From: Thermoleophilia bacterium | GTDB taxonomy: Bacteria > Actinomycetota > Thermoleophilia > Gaiellales > Gaiellaceae | DNA length: 5,781 bases | Assembly: GCA_016844515.1 (NCBI GenBank) | Contig: JAERMP010000151.1 | Span: 1 to 5,781 of the forward strand | Direction: 5' to 3' | Shown here: positions 1-5,781 of the stretch, piece after piece | How positions within the stretch are numbered: the first letter of the stretch is position 1 | How the letters are laid out: every line of letters begins with the position of its first letter | Notes under the pieces: model-generated | Seen by the model: the letters and a program-made list of their open reading frames with translations, nothing else | Databases searched by the model: none | Told to the model about the DNA's origin: nothing | Program-made: the position numbers and the translations under genes

Positions 1-109
1 TACGAGTAGTGGCGGCTTCGCGAGTCCCTCCGCGGCGGCCGCGGTCTCGACGATGTCGGTCGACGACATCATGCGATCCTATGCCGCTCGAGAAGAATCC
101 CCGATGTGA
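1..109 (+). CDS. C-terminal end of an unidentified protein (partial, runs off the left edge)
   Basis: A reading frame is open from the first full codon at position 2 to a TGA at 107-109. It would encode about 35 residues ending in VDDIMRSYAAREESPM. Support comes from high GC in third codon positions (GGC, TTC, GCG, GTC, GAC, ATC), an acidic/basic amphipathic end, and the tight 12-nt gap to the next ATG, which is the usual spacing inside an operon. The two other + strand frames are worse: one starts with a stop and the other is arginine-rich. No domain can be recognised in so short a piece, so no function is given. It is probably co-transcribed with the two genes that follow. Confidence 0.45.
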   Translation, partial: TSSGGFASPSAAAAVSTMSVDDIMRSYAAREESPM

Positions 110-111
110 TC

Positions 112-117
112 AGGAGG
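112..117 (+). promoter_or_regulatory. Ribosome binding site (AGGAGG) of the NTF2-like gene
   Basis: A perfect AGGAGG lies 4 nt before the ATG at 122, just after the stop codon of the upstream partial frame. It fixes the start of the small NTF2-like gene and is good evidence that this short frame is really translated. Confidence 0.85.
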
Positions 118-121
118 CGAC

Positions 122-496
122 ATGAACGAGCTCGAGTCATTCTTCTCGCACTACTCTGACCGGTACATGGCCTCGGACGTCGACGCTGTCGCAGCCATGT
201 ACGAGGCTCCGGCGCTTGCCGTACGTGAGGGTCGCGTCATCCACTTGGCTGACGAGACGGCCCTGCACGAGCACCTCGCCGTCCTGATGGACGCCTACTC
301 GAGAGCCGGAGCAGCCCGCGCCGAGATCGCGGCACTGCATGTCGATCAGCTCGGTTCGCACGCCGCGAATGCGACCGTGAACTGGCGCGTGCTCGGCGCC
401 GACGGACAGCTCGTTCGCGACTTCCGCACGACCTACTTCATGTTCCGCGACGACGAGACGTGGCGGATCCGCACGTACACGAATCACGACGAATGA
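122..496 (+). CDS. NTF2/SnoaL-like small protein (nuclear transport factor 2 fold)
   Basis: The product is a 124-residue protein, the usual length for a single-domain SnoaL/NTF2-like (alpha+beta cone) protein. What is seen: an N-terminal helix with ESFFSHYSDRYMASDVDAVAAMY, matching the family pattern of a helix followed by 'D.da.aamy'. A short strand/loop with APALAVREGRVIHLAD follows, then a helix (ALHEHLAVLMDAYSRAG). The C-terminal half has alternating strands and ends in FRTTYFMFRDDETWRIRTYTNHD, the typical 'y.f.r..d.WrI..y..' close. There is no signal peptide or membrane segment, so it should be cytosolic. The fold is used by enzymes (ketosteroid isomerases, polyketide cyclases, dehydratases) and by binding proteins, and the sequence does not say which. 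The ATG is set by the perfect Shine-Dalgarno. The phosphatase gene begins 28 nt downstream, so the two are probably co-transcribed. The fold call is fairly sure; the function is unknown. Confidence 0.8.
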   Translation: MNELESFFSHYSDRYMASDVDAVAAMYEAPALAVREGRVIHLADETALHEHLAVLMDAYSRAGAARAEIAALHVDQLGSHAANATVNWRVLGADGQLVRDFRTTYFMFRDDETWRIRTYTNHDE

Positions 497-524
497 CCAA
501 CGCCGAGCCTTCGAGACGCACGCG

Positions 525-1208
525 ATGACCCGTCGTCGCCTGTATCTCATGCGCCACGCTGAGGTGTCGTACTTCGGGGCGGACGGGAGGCCCGTCGACC
601 CGGCGATGGTGTCTCTCAACGACGAGGGCATCGTGCAGGCGAAGGCGGCCGCCGAGGCGCTCGCGGGCATCGCGATCGACCGCGTGCTCACGAGCGGTCT
701 CCCGCGAACGCTCGAGACGGCAGCTATCGTCGCGCCCGCGCCCCTCCGCGCGGCCGAGATCTGGCCCGACCTCACGGAGATCCGGGGAGGACGCCTCTCG
801 GAGATCCCGACCGACGCGCTCCAGCACGAGTTCGTCCACGCGTTCCGAGGCGTGATCCCGAACGAGACGAGATTCCTCCGCGGCGAGTCGATCGGGGAGC
901 TCTTCGATCGGGTCCTGCCCGCGCTGGCGCGTCTCGTCGCCGATGACGACTGGCACACGGCGCTCGCCATCCTCCACGGAGGAGTCAACCGCGCGATCCT
1001 CTCCTACGCGCTCACCGCAGAGCGAATGTTCCTCGGGCACTTCGAGCAGGCGCCCGCATGCGTGAACATTCTCGACCTGGGGGACGACGGCGAGTGGATC
1101 GTCCGCGCAGTCAACGTCGCCGCGCACGACCTCCTTCACCTCTCGCATCGCCAGACCACGATGGAGCGCTACTGGGAGCAGTACCGGCTCCGAGCCGAGA
1201 ACGAGTAA
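525..1208 (+). CDS. Histidine phosphatase superfamily protein (phosphoglycerate-mutase-like fold)
   Basis: The product is a 227-residue cytosolic enzyme of the branch that transfers phosphate through a phosphohistidine. Key residues are visible: the N-terminal strand LYLMRHAE carries the nucleophile His11 preceded by Arg10 (an RHA variant of the RHG motif). TSGLPRTLETA carries the second phosphate-binding arginine, Arg61. Glu85 in LTEIRGGRL is the likely general acid. ILHGGVNRAIL carries the second catalytic histidine, His151. GESIGELFDRVLPAL fits the conserved helix before it. With all pocket residues present it is expected to be active, probably as a phosphatase; the substrate cannot be read from the sequence. 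The ATG at 525 is the only ATG after the in-frame stop at 495-497, and it has only a weak Shine-Dalgarno. Translation may therefore depend on ribosomes coming from the NTF2-like gene 28 nt upstream. The TAA stop lies inside a perfect hairpin. Confidence 0.9.
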   Translation: MTRRRLYLMRHAEVSYFGADGRPVDPAMVSLNDEGIVQAKAAAEALAGIAIDRVLTSGLPRTLETAAIVAPAPLRAAEIWPDLTEIRGGRLSEIPTDALQHEFVHAFRGVIPNETRFLRGESIGELFDRVLPALARLVADDDWHTALAILHGGVNRAILSYALTAERMFLGHFEQAPACVNILDLGDDGEWIVRAVNVAAHDLLHLSHRQTTMERYWEQYRLRAENE

Positions 1209-1233
1209 GGGCCGGGAGAATCCCGGCCCTTAC
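1205..1233 (+). terminator. Perfect 13-bp hairpin that includes the phosphatase stop codon; probable terminator
   Basis: Arms GTAAGGGCCGGGA (1205-1217) and TCCCGGCCCTTAC (1221-1233) pair without a mismatch around a GAA loop. The left arm begins with the last base of the final sense codon and contains the TAA stop (1206-1208). There is no T-run on either side, so it is not a textbook Rho-independent terminator, but GC-rich hairpins lacking U-tracts are common gene ends in high-GC bacteria. Being symmetric and lying between convergent genes, it could serve both: directly for the + strand block, and as a second stop for the - strand binding-protein gene. Confidence 0.7.
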
Positions 1234-1234
1234 G

Positions 1235-1274
1235 CGATGTGGGGTCAGACCTGTTGGGTCCGACCCCGAGATCG
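1235..1274. repeat. REP-like dyad (GGGGTCAGACC ... GGTCCGACCCC) between convergent genes
   Basis: Arms 1241-1251 and 1257-1267 pair over 11 positions with a single A/C mismatch around a TGTTG loop. Outside a small internal loop, CGAT (1235-1238) pairs again with ATCG (1271-1274). The GGGGTC(A/G)GACC core resembles short palindromes that recur between genes in many high-GC bacteria and are in some cases moved by REP-associated Y1 tyrosine transposases. That resemblance is from memory, and copy number cannot be seen in this window. It starts about 11 nt past the stop of the - strand binding-protein gene, so it could equally act as that gene's terminator. No transposase is nearby. Confidence 0.55.
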
Positions 1275-1278
1275 ACTG

Positions 1279-2529
1279 CTAGCGCGGGCGGCCCTCGATG
1301 AGCTTGCCCTGGAGCTTCCAGTCGGGGTGGGTGTAGCGCTCGAGCTGCATCTGGCTGATGACCCAGTGGTCGCTCTTGCTCGTCTTCTGCTGGACGCCCG
1401 GCAGCGCGAACTTGTTCGTCGAGTTCAGGCTGAGGAGGGCGGCCATGAGACCTGCACGCGTCGGGTTCTTGCCCGCCTTGTAGAGCGCCTGCACGAACGT
1501 CTCGGCCTTCGCGACGCCGTACAGATAGAGCCCGTCGGTGGCCTTGGCACTCGGCGCGTACTTGGCCATGATCGCCTTGTACTCCTTCATGGCGGCATCG
1601 TTGTCCCAGGTCGGGCTCGCGGGATCCTTCAGATACGCCACCGAAAGCGACCCATTGACGTACGCGGCTCCGGCCGATCCGACCGCGATATTCAGGAACG
1701 CGGCCGTAGCACCGACCGAGTTCAGATAGATCTGCTCCGGGTTGTAGCCGAGTGCTTTTCCTGTCCCATAGGCCCGAATCGTGGGCACAGGCGTGGTCAG
1801 GAGGACGAGAATCGTGGCCCCCGAGGCCTTGATTTTCGTCATCTGCGCCGCGACGCTCGTGGCCGTAACCTCGTACGGCTCCTGGGCGACCACGTTCGCA
1901 TCGGCGTATGCCTTGCCGAGAGCGGCGCGAACGCCGTACAGGTAGTCCTTGCCGTAGTCGTCGTTCTGGTACAGGATCGCGATCTTCTTGCCGTTGAAGT
2001 TCGCCTTCATGTGGAGGCCGTAGATGCGGCCCTCGGCGATGTAGTCAGGCTGCCAGCCGATCGTCCACGGGTACTCCTTGTGCTGCGTCCCCCAGTACGA
2101 CGCGCCCGTCGAGACGAGCGTCTGCGGCACCTTCTGCTGGTTCAAATAGGAGCGCACCGCGAGGTTATGCTCGGTCCCGAGCTGGCCGACCGTCGCGAAG
2201 ACCTTGTCCTCTTCGACGAGACGGCGAGTCAGCTGAACCGTATTAGCGGGGTTGTAGCCGTCGTCGTAAATCTTCCAGACGACCTGACGACCGCCCACTC
2301 CTCGCTTGCCGTCCTGCCCGCGACGAGCATTGATGAAGCTGAAATAGGCCTTCATGCCGAGGGCGATCGGCGCATATGCCGCCGCCGGCCCGGTGAGCGG
2401 GAAGGTCCCGCCGATCGTGATCGTCTTGGCTGTTACGCCAGGTGTCTGGCCTGGCCCACCAAGGGCCCCGGGTACCGTAAGCGCAAGCGCTGCAACCAGG
2501 ACAACCGCAGACGCAATGATCTTTCGCAC
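1279..2529 (-). CDS. ABC-type substrate-binding protein, Leu/Ile/Val-receptor family (periplasmic-binding-protein type 1 fold)
   Basis: The product is a 416-residue secreted solute receptor. Residues 1-24 are a Sec signal peptide: MRK, a hydrophobic stretch IIASAVVLVAALALTV, then PGALG. From about residue 36 the mature part shows the receptor-family pattern: ITIGGTFPLTG (37-47), INARRG with a following GG R (66-81), and DDGYNP (89-94). These are followed by VGQLGTEHNLAV (114-125), YLNQQKVPQ (128-136), GWQPDYIAEG (158-167) and KKIAILYQNDDYGKDYL at the start of the second lobe (181-197). The ligand is probably an amino acid or another small polar molecule such as an amide or short organic acid, but this cannot be read off. 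The GTG start is set by a perfect AAGGAGGAG upstream. No lipobox cysteine is present, and there is no cysteine anywhere, so membrane attachment and the disulfide of classical LivJ/LivK are missing. No permease or ATPase gene lies beside it: the next gene upstream is a peptidase 213 nt away, and the gene beyond its end is convergent. It is thus an orphan receptor in this window. Confidence 0.93.
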   Translation of the reverse strand: MRKIIASAVVLVAALALTVPGALGGPGQTPGVTAKTITIGGTFPLTGPAAAYAPIALGMKAYFSFINARRGQDGKRGVGGRQVVWKIYDDGYNPANTVQLTRRLVEEDKVFATVGQLGTEHNLAVRSYLNQQKVPQTLVSTGASYWGTQHKEYPWTIGWQPDYIAEGRIYGLHMKANFNGKKIAILYQNDDYGKDYLYGVRAALGKAYADANVVAQEPYEVTATSVAAQMTKIKASGATILVLLTTPVPTIRAYGTGKALGYNPEQIYLNSVGATAAFLNIAVGSAGAAYVNGSLSVAYLKDPASPTWDNDAAMKEYKAIMAKYAPSAKATDGLYLYGVAKAETFVQALYKAGKNPTRAGLMAALLSLNSTNKFALPGVQQKTSKSDHWVISQMQLERYTHPDWKLQGKLIEGRPR

Positions 2530-2534
2530 CGACT

Positions 2535-2540
2535 CCTCCT
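2535..2540 (-). promoter_or_regulatory. Ribosome binding site (AGGAGG) of the substrate-binding protein gene
   Basis: Read on the - strand, AAGGAGGAG (2541-2533) sits 5 nt before the codon at 2529-2527, counting from AGGAGG. It decides in favour of the GTG start, which is followed directly by a good signal peptide. Confidence 0.85.
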
Positions 2541-2651
2541 TGTTTTCCCTCCGACCTGCCTGTCAGACGCGAGAGTAGCGCTGCCGCGACCTCGCCGCCA
2601 GAGGCTCAGTGGAGCCCCGCTGATTGGACGCCGTCGAGTAGCTTCTGGTTA

Positions 2652-2682
2652 GGCGCAAGCGCCGCGGCCGCAAAGCGGCCGC
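2652..2682 (-). terminator. Two adjacent GC hairpins downstream of the peptidase gene
   Basis: GCGGCCGC (2664-2671) and GCGGCCGC (2675-2682) pair perfectly around AAA. Directly beside them, GGCGC (2652-2656) and GCGCC (2659-2663) pair around AA. They lie 61-91 nt past the peptidase stop and have no T-run. They may help end the peptidase transcript, or they may be structure in the spacer before the binding-protein gene. The rest of this 213-nt spacer holds a weak 5-bp hairpin (2603-2616) and no promoter I would defend. Confidence 0.4.
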
Positions 2683-2702
2683 CTTCAGGGATTTATGCGC
2701 GA

Positions 2703-2728
2703 TCGGAGTCGGCGCTAGCCGATTCCGG
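2703..2728 (-). terminator. Hairpin just after the peptidase stop; probable terminator
   Basis: GGAGTCGGC (2705-2713) pairs with GCCGATTCC (2718-2726), with one G-T wobble, around GCTA. C2704-G2727 and a T-G pair extend the stem. It begins 14-16 nt beyond the TAA of the peptidase gene, the usual place for an intrinsic terminator, but again without a U-tract. Confidence 0.5.
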
Positions 2729-2742
2729 TCTTGCGCCAGTCC

Positions 2743-4536
2743 TTAGCCGAGGCCTATTTCAGCAGCGAGCGCCTCGGCCTCGTCCAACTCGGCTGCAAGC
2801 GCGTCGATTCCGCTCTCCCAGATCCGCGGATCGGTAAGGTCGAGCCCCACGATCTTGGCGAGCTCTTCGGGCGGCCTCGAGCCACCCGCGCGAAGAACGT
2901 CCAGGTAGGGCTCCACCATCGTTTCACCCTCGAGCTCGTACTTCCGGAAGATGGAGAGCGCGAAGAGGAAGCCGTACGCGTACGCGTAGACGTACCCAGG
3001 CGAGCCCATGAAGTGCGACACGTAGCTCCACCAGGTGCCGTACCCGTCGATGTCGACCGAGTCTCCGAAAAGCTGAGTCTGTGATTCGAGCCAGAGCGCC
3101 TCGAGCTTCTCCATCGAGAACTCGCCCTCTTCACGCCGTGTCGTATGGACGGCGTCCTCGAATCGGTTCAACGCGATCTGCCGGAACACGGTCGCGATCG
3201 AGTCTTCGATGCGCCCGGCGAGGAGGTTGAGCCTGCGGCTCGGGTCATCTTCGACGGCGAGCAGCCGCTTGAAGGTCAGCGCCTCACCGAAGACGGATGC
3301 CGTCTCGGCAGTGGTGAGCGGAGTGTCGGCATTGAAGAGGCCGAGCGGTTGGGCGAGGTACCCGTGGAGCCCGTGCCCGAGCTCGTGGGCCAGCGTCAGG
3401 ATCGAGCGCCGGTCGCCCGTGAAGTTCATGAACACGTACGGGTGCACGCCGGGGACATTCGTCGCGCAAAACGCGCCCGAGCGCTTGTTGTCCCGTACAG
3501 GTGCGTCGATCCAGCTCTCGCGGAAGAAGCGCTCGGCGATGTCACCCACTTCGCCCGAGAAGTCGCGGTACGCGTCGACAACGATCTGTCGGGCATCGTC
3601 CCACGAGGCCTTGGTCGGGTCGTCACCGATCGGTGCCATGCGGTCGTAGAACGTCAGCCGGTCGAGGCCGATCAGCCGCGCCTTCAATCGGTAGTAGCGT
3701 TGGACGACGTCGTACCGTGCCGTAGTCGCATCGATGAGAGCCTGGACTGCCTCGTCCGTGGTGTCGTTGCGCAGGTTTCGCGCCGAGAGCCAGGTCTCGT
3801 AACCGCGAAGGCGGTCGTCGATCGACTTGTCGAGAACGATCGTGTTGAAAATGAACGTCCGGGTCCGGAGTCCCGGCTCGAGCGCAACGGTGACAGCCTC
3901 GGACGCTTGGCGCCGTTCCTCTCGATCGCCCGAGTAGAGCTTCGCCATCGCCTCTTCGAAGCTGATCTCCGCCCCGTCGAGATCGACGCGCACCGCACCG
4001 AGAAGCTCGTCGAAGAGGCGGTCCCAGGCGGTCATGCCGGAGACCGACTTCTCGGTCATGATCTTCTCCTCGGGCTCGGTGAGGATGTACGGGCGGAACT
4101 TCCGGACGGAGCGCAGCCAGTGCGCCCAGCGCTCGAGCGCCGCGTCCGCGAGGAGGACCTCTGTGGCAGCGTCGTCGAGGTCGGCGATCTCGAGCCCGAA
4201 GAACAGGAGCTGCGTGTCGAGCCCGGCGCCCTTCTCGGTCAGCCGGGCGAGGAGGGCTCCGCGCGGAGAGTCAGCCATGTCCGTCGAGAACCAGAGGTGG
4301 GCGTAGTAGATCGCGCGGGTGAAGATCGACTCGATCCGCTCGCGCTCGTCGATAGCTTCGGCGAACTCGGTCGCGCTTAGTTCAGCGACCCGGCCGTAGT
4401 ACCGCTCACGAAATGCCGCGGCGGCGGCCTCGGCCTCCTGCACGTCCTGCTCGAGGCGTGGGTCGTCGCCGCTCTCGTACAGGTCGGAGAGGTCCCACGC
4501 GACCTCCTCGGCGCCCGTCAGCTCTATCGTCGCCAT
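2743..4536 (-). CDS. pepF: Oligoendopeptidase F-type zinc metallopeptidase (family M3B)
   Basis: The product is a 597-residue cytosolic zinc endopeptidase that cuts short peptides and is probably involved in peptide turnover; the length is typical for PepF. The zinc site is complete: HELGH at 384-388 supplies two histidine ligands and the catalytic glutamate (Glu385), and Glu411 in TTAETASVFGE, 23 residues on, is the expected third ligand. The C-terminal substrate-binding segment HFMGSPGYVYAYAYG (508-522) carries the histidine and tyrosines that stabilise the transition state in M3 enzymes. The N-terminal part (WDLSDLY, about 14-20, then long helices) fits the PepF N-domain. No signal peptide is seen. 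I chose the ATG at 4536-4534 (MATIELTGAEEVAWDL). The frame is open to 4782, but the extra 82 residues are arginine/proline-rich, fall on two strong hairpins and overlap the end of the next gene, so they are not coding. The Shine-Dalgarno before 4536 is poor, so initiation may be leaderless or weak. Probably a separate transcript. Confidence 0.95.
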   Translation of the reverse strand: MATIELTGAEEVAWDLSDLYESGDDPRLEQDVQEAEAAAAAFRERYYGRVAELSATEFAEAIDERERIESIFTRAIYYAHLWFSTDMADSPRGALLARLTEKGAGLDTQLLFFGLEIADLDDAATEVLLADAALERWAHWLRSVRKFRPYILTEPEEKIMTEKSVSGMTAWDRLFDELLGAVRVDLDGAEISFEEAMAKLYSGDREERRQASEAVTVALEPGLRTRTFIFNTIVLDKSIDDRLRGYETWLSARNLRNDTTDEAVQALIDATTARYDVVQRYYRLKARLIGLDRLTFYDRMAPIGDDPTKASWDDARQIVVDAYRDFSGEVGDIAERFFRESWIDAPVRDNKRSGAFCATNVPGVHPYVFMNFTGDRRSILTLAHELGHGLHGYLAQPLGLFNADTPLTTAETASVFGEALTFKRLLAVEDDPSRRLNLLAGRIEDSIATVFRQIALNRFEDAVHTTRREEGEFSMEKLEALWLESQTQLFGDSVDIDGYGTWWSYVSHFMGSPGYVYAYAYGFLFALSIFRKYELEGETMVEPYLDVLRAGGSRPPEELAKIVGLDLTDPRIWESGIDALAAELDEAEALAAEIGLG

Positions 4537-4625
4537 GGGTTGGAAGCTACCTAAGATGGTTGACGCCACGAACTCGCGCGTCCGGATGCGTGATCTGGCG
4601 CGTCGGGGCCGCTTCCGCCGGCACC

Positions 4626-4651
4626 CTGGGTCTGGCTTGAGCCAGACCCAG
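4626..4651 (-). terminator. Perfect 11-bp hairpin in the spacer before the peptidase gene
   Basis: CTGGGTCTGGC (4626-4636) and GCCAGACCCAG (4641-4651) pair exactly around TTGA. CCGGC (4618-4622) and GCCGG (4659-4663) can extend it past an internal loop. It lies 124-149 nt beyond the oxidoreductase stop and 90 nt before the peptidase start. It may be a second terminator, a leader structure, or a palindromic repeat. It shares the GGGTC/GACCC ends with the dyad at 1241-1267, but the two are not copies. Confidence 0.45.
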
Positions 4652-4675
4652 CTCGGGCGCCGGGCGTGCGCTTCA

Positions 4676-4726
4676 CGACGGGAGAGCGGCACCGAGGCGT
4701 CCAGCATCGCCGCCGCTCTCCCGTCG
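4676..4726 (-). terminator. 15-bp perfect inverted repeat after the oxidoreductase gene; probable terminator or structured RNA
   Basis: CGACGGGAGAGCGGC (4676-4690) and GCCGCTCTCCCGTCG (4712-4726) are exact reverse complements separated by 21 nt. Inside the loop, GGCG (4696-4699) and CGCC (4708-4711) pair further, leaving a 5-nt bulge and an 8-nt loop. It starts 48 nt past the oxidoreductase stop. No U-tract follows. A 15-bp perfect match is very unlikely by chance and shows that this 238-nt spacer is structured rather than coding. Confidence 0.6.
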
Positions 4727-4774
4727 CGCCCCCGAGCGACCAGCTCACGCCCCGGAGGAGGCGATCTCACGGCA

Positions 4775-5725
4775 TCAACCATCTAGCGAGGGGAGCAGCC
4801 GTCCGCCGATCAGAGCCACCATCTCGTCGTCGGAGTGGTTCAGGTGCTGGAGGAACACGCGCGTCACGCCGAGCTCGCGAAGCGCCGCGATGCGCTCGGC
4901 GACCTCGTCAACGCTCCCCGCCAGCCAACGCTCGCGTCGCGCCTCGAGCATCGCTTCGGCCTCCGTCTCGTCCCCGCGCACAGAGAGAAACCGAGCGATA
5001 CGCTCGACGGCGTCGGCACGGTCGTCGCCGAGAAAGCACGAGGTCATCACGGAGAACCCAAGCGTGGCGGGATCGCGGCCACAGTCCGCGCAGGCTCGAT
5101 CGAGCTGCCGCTTACGCTCGCGCAGCTCGTCGTTCGACGCGCCGAGCGTGTTGACCTCGGTGGCGTAGCGAGCGGCGAGCGCCGCGAAGAGCGGCTTGAC
5201 GCCGCCCCCGAGAACGAGCGGTGGGTGCGGCTTCTGCACGGGGTGCGGCAGCGCTAGCTGGTCTCGAAGGTGGTAGGCGAGGCCATCGTGGTCGAACCGC
5301 TCCTCCGTCCAGGAGCGGACGACGATCTCGACCTGCTCGGCGAAAAGCTCGAACCGCTGCTTCCCGTCGAGGAACGGGAAGCCGTGCGCGTCGTGTTCGC
5401 GCTCGTACCAGCCCGACCCCATTCCCACCTCGACCCGGCCGCCCGAGATGTGGTCGACCGTCACGGCCATCCGCGCGAGCACGCTCGGATGCCGGAAGGT
5501 CGCCGGCGAGACGAGCGTGCCGAGGCGGATTCGGTCCGTAACCGCCGCGAGCCCCGCGAGCGTCGCCCAGGCGTCGAGAGCGTCTGCGTCGGGTCGGATG
5601 ATCGCCGTGTAGTGGTCGGAGCGGAAGAGCCCCTCGAGCCCGTGGTCTTCCGTGAGACGGGCCAGGCGCACCCAGTCGTCCCAGGTGACGCCCTCCTGCC
5701 CCTCGATCATCAGACAGACGCGCAT
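4775..5725 (-). CDS. LLM-class (luciferase-like) oxidoreductase, probably F420-dependent
   Basis: The product is a 316-residue cytosolic TIM-barrel oxidoreductase of the bacterial-luciferase-like superfamily. Seen in order, numbering from the ATG: WDDWVRLARLTEDHGLEGLFRSDHY (15-39), the classic 'lA...E..G.dglf..DH' start of these barrels. Next come DRIRLGTLVSPATFRHP (64-80) and the family signature ISGGRVEVGMGSGWYEREH (93-111), followed by GFPF and an arginine helix. In the second half, PPLVLGGGVKPLFAALAARYATEVN is the second cofactor-binding region. The FRSDH start and overall pattern are like the F420-dependent branch typified by mycobacterial Rv1855c, so reduced or oxidised F420 is the likely cofactor; FMN cannot be excluded. 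The substrate is unknown. A GTG two codons upstream (5731) is an alternative start. Neither start has a clear Shine-Dalgarno, and the ATG gives the usual family N-terminus (MRVCLMIEG). About 50 nt of upstream sequence remain in the window, with no promoter I would defend. Confidence 0.92.
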   Translation of the reverse strand: MRVCLMIEGQEGVTWDDWVRLARLTEDHGLEGLFRSDHYTAIIRPDADALDAWATLAGLAAVTDRIRLGTLVSPATFRHPSVLARMAVTVDHISGGRVEVGMGSGWYEREHDAHGFPFLDGKQRFELFAEQVEIVVRSWTEERFDHDGLAYHLRDQLALPHPVQKPHPPLVLGGGVKPLFAALAARYATEVNTLGASNDELRERKRQLDRACADCGRDPATLGFSVMTSCFLGDDRADAVERIARFLSVRGDETEAEAMLEARRERWLAGSVDEVAERIAALRELGVTRVFLQHLNHSDDEMVALIGGRLLPSLDG

Positions 5726-5781
5726 GGTCACTACGCCCGTATCGTCTGAACCGGGTACTGGGCGACAAGTCGATCCCGCGT

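Noticed and set aside
137..1148. Two - strand frames (283 and 236 codons) opposite the NTF2-like and phosphatase genes
   Set aside because: They overlap each other and lie antisense to genes with clear family motifs. Their products are low-complexity and Arg/Ser- or Arg/Glu/Val-rich.
1237..2652. 471-codon open frame on the + strand opposite the substrate-binding protein
   Set aside because: The product is Arg/Leu/Val-rich and domain-free, and the frame runs through the REP-like dyad and into the spacer. The - strand gene has a signal peptide, family motifs and a perfect ribosome binding site.
2530..2660. Possible promoter for the substrate-binding protein (TACTCT-like -10)
   Set aside because: No acceptable -35 lies at the right distance. 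A promoter is expected here but cannot be placed.
2968..3000. Short tandem-looking run of CGTACG units
   Set aside because: It simply encodes the YVYAYAYG segment of the peptidase active-site region, where repeated Tyr/Ala codons produce the pattern.
3145..4380. 411-codon open frame on the + strand opposite the peptidase gene
   Set aside because: It is a by-product of GC-rich codon bias on the opposite strand. The peptidase has complete zinc-site motifs there, while the antisense product has no recognisable domain and a biased, Arg/Glu/Val-rich composition.
5732..5781. Possible promoter for the oxidoreductase (TTGTCG-like -35 and GATACG-like -10 on the - strand)
   Set aside because: The matches to consensus are too weak, the -10 spacing is ambiguous, and the region is cut off by the window edge.

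Overview
The window looks like ordinary chromosome from a high-GC bacterium. An actinobacterium is the best guess, perhaps of the soil Thermoleophilia/Gaiellales type. The reasons are strong third-position GC in the reading frames, a coenzyme F420-type (LLM-class) oxidoreductase, a branched-chain-amino-acid-type binding protein without neighbouring transporter genes, and an M3B oligopeptidase. The lineage is inferred from gene content and composition only.

Layout. The left part (1-1208) is read on the + strand. It holds the last codons of an unidentified gene, then a small NTF2/SnoaL-like protein (122-496) behind a perfect AGGAGG, then a histidine-phosphatase-superfamily enzyme (525-1208). 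The spacing (12 and 28 nt) suggests one transcript. The rest is read on the - strand. From right to left it holds an LLM-class, probably F420-dependent oxidoreductase (5725-4775), a PepF/M3B-type oligoendopeptidase (4536-2743) and a secreted ABC-type substrate-binding protein (2529-1279). The + and - blocks converge at 1209-1278.

The three - strand genes are separated by gaps of 238 and 213 nt. Each of their ends, and the end of the + strand block, is followed by one or more GC-rich hairpins without a U-tract. Each is therefore probably its own transcription unit. Nothing in the sequence links them into one pathway: a solute receptor, a cytosolic peptide-degrading enzyme and a flavin/F420 oxidoreductase are simply neighbours.

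There is no tRNA, rRNA, CRISPR array, transposase, phage gene or toxin-antitoxin pair, and I see no convincing new multigene system. The most interesting material is non-coding. It comprises a perfect hairpin that contains the stop codon of the phosphatase gene, a GGGGTC...GACCCC dyad resembling a dispersed REP-type repeat, and a 15-bp perfect inverted repeat between the oxidoreductase and peptidase genes. The binding protein is also unusual in having a signal peptide but no lipobox and no cysteine at all.
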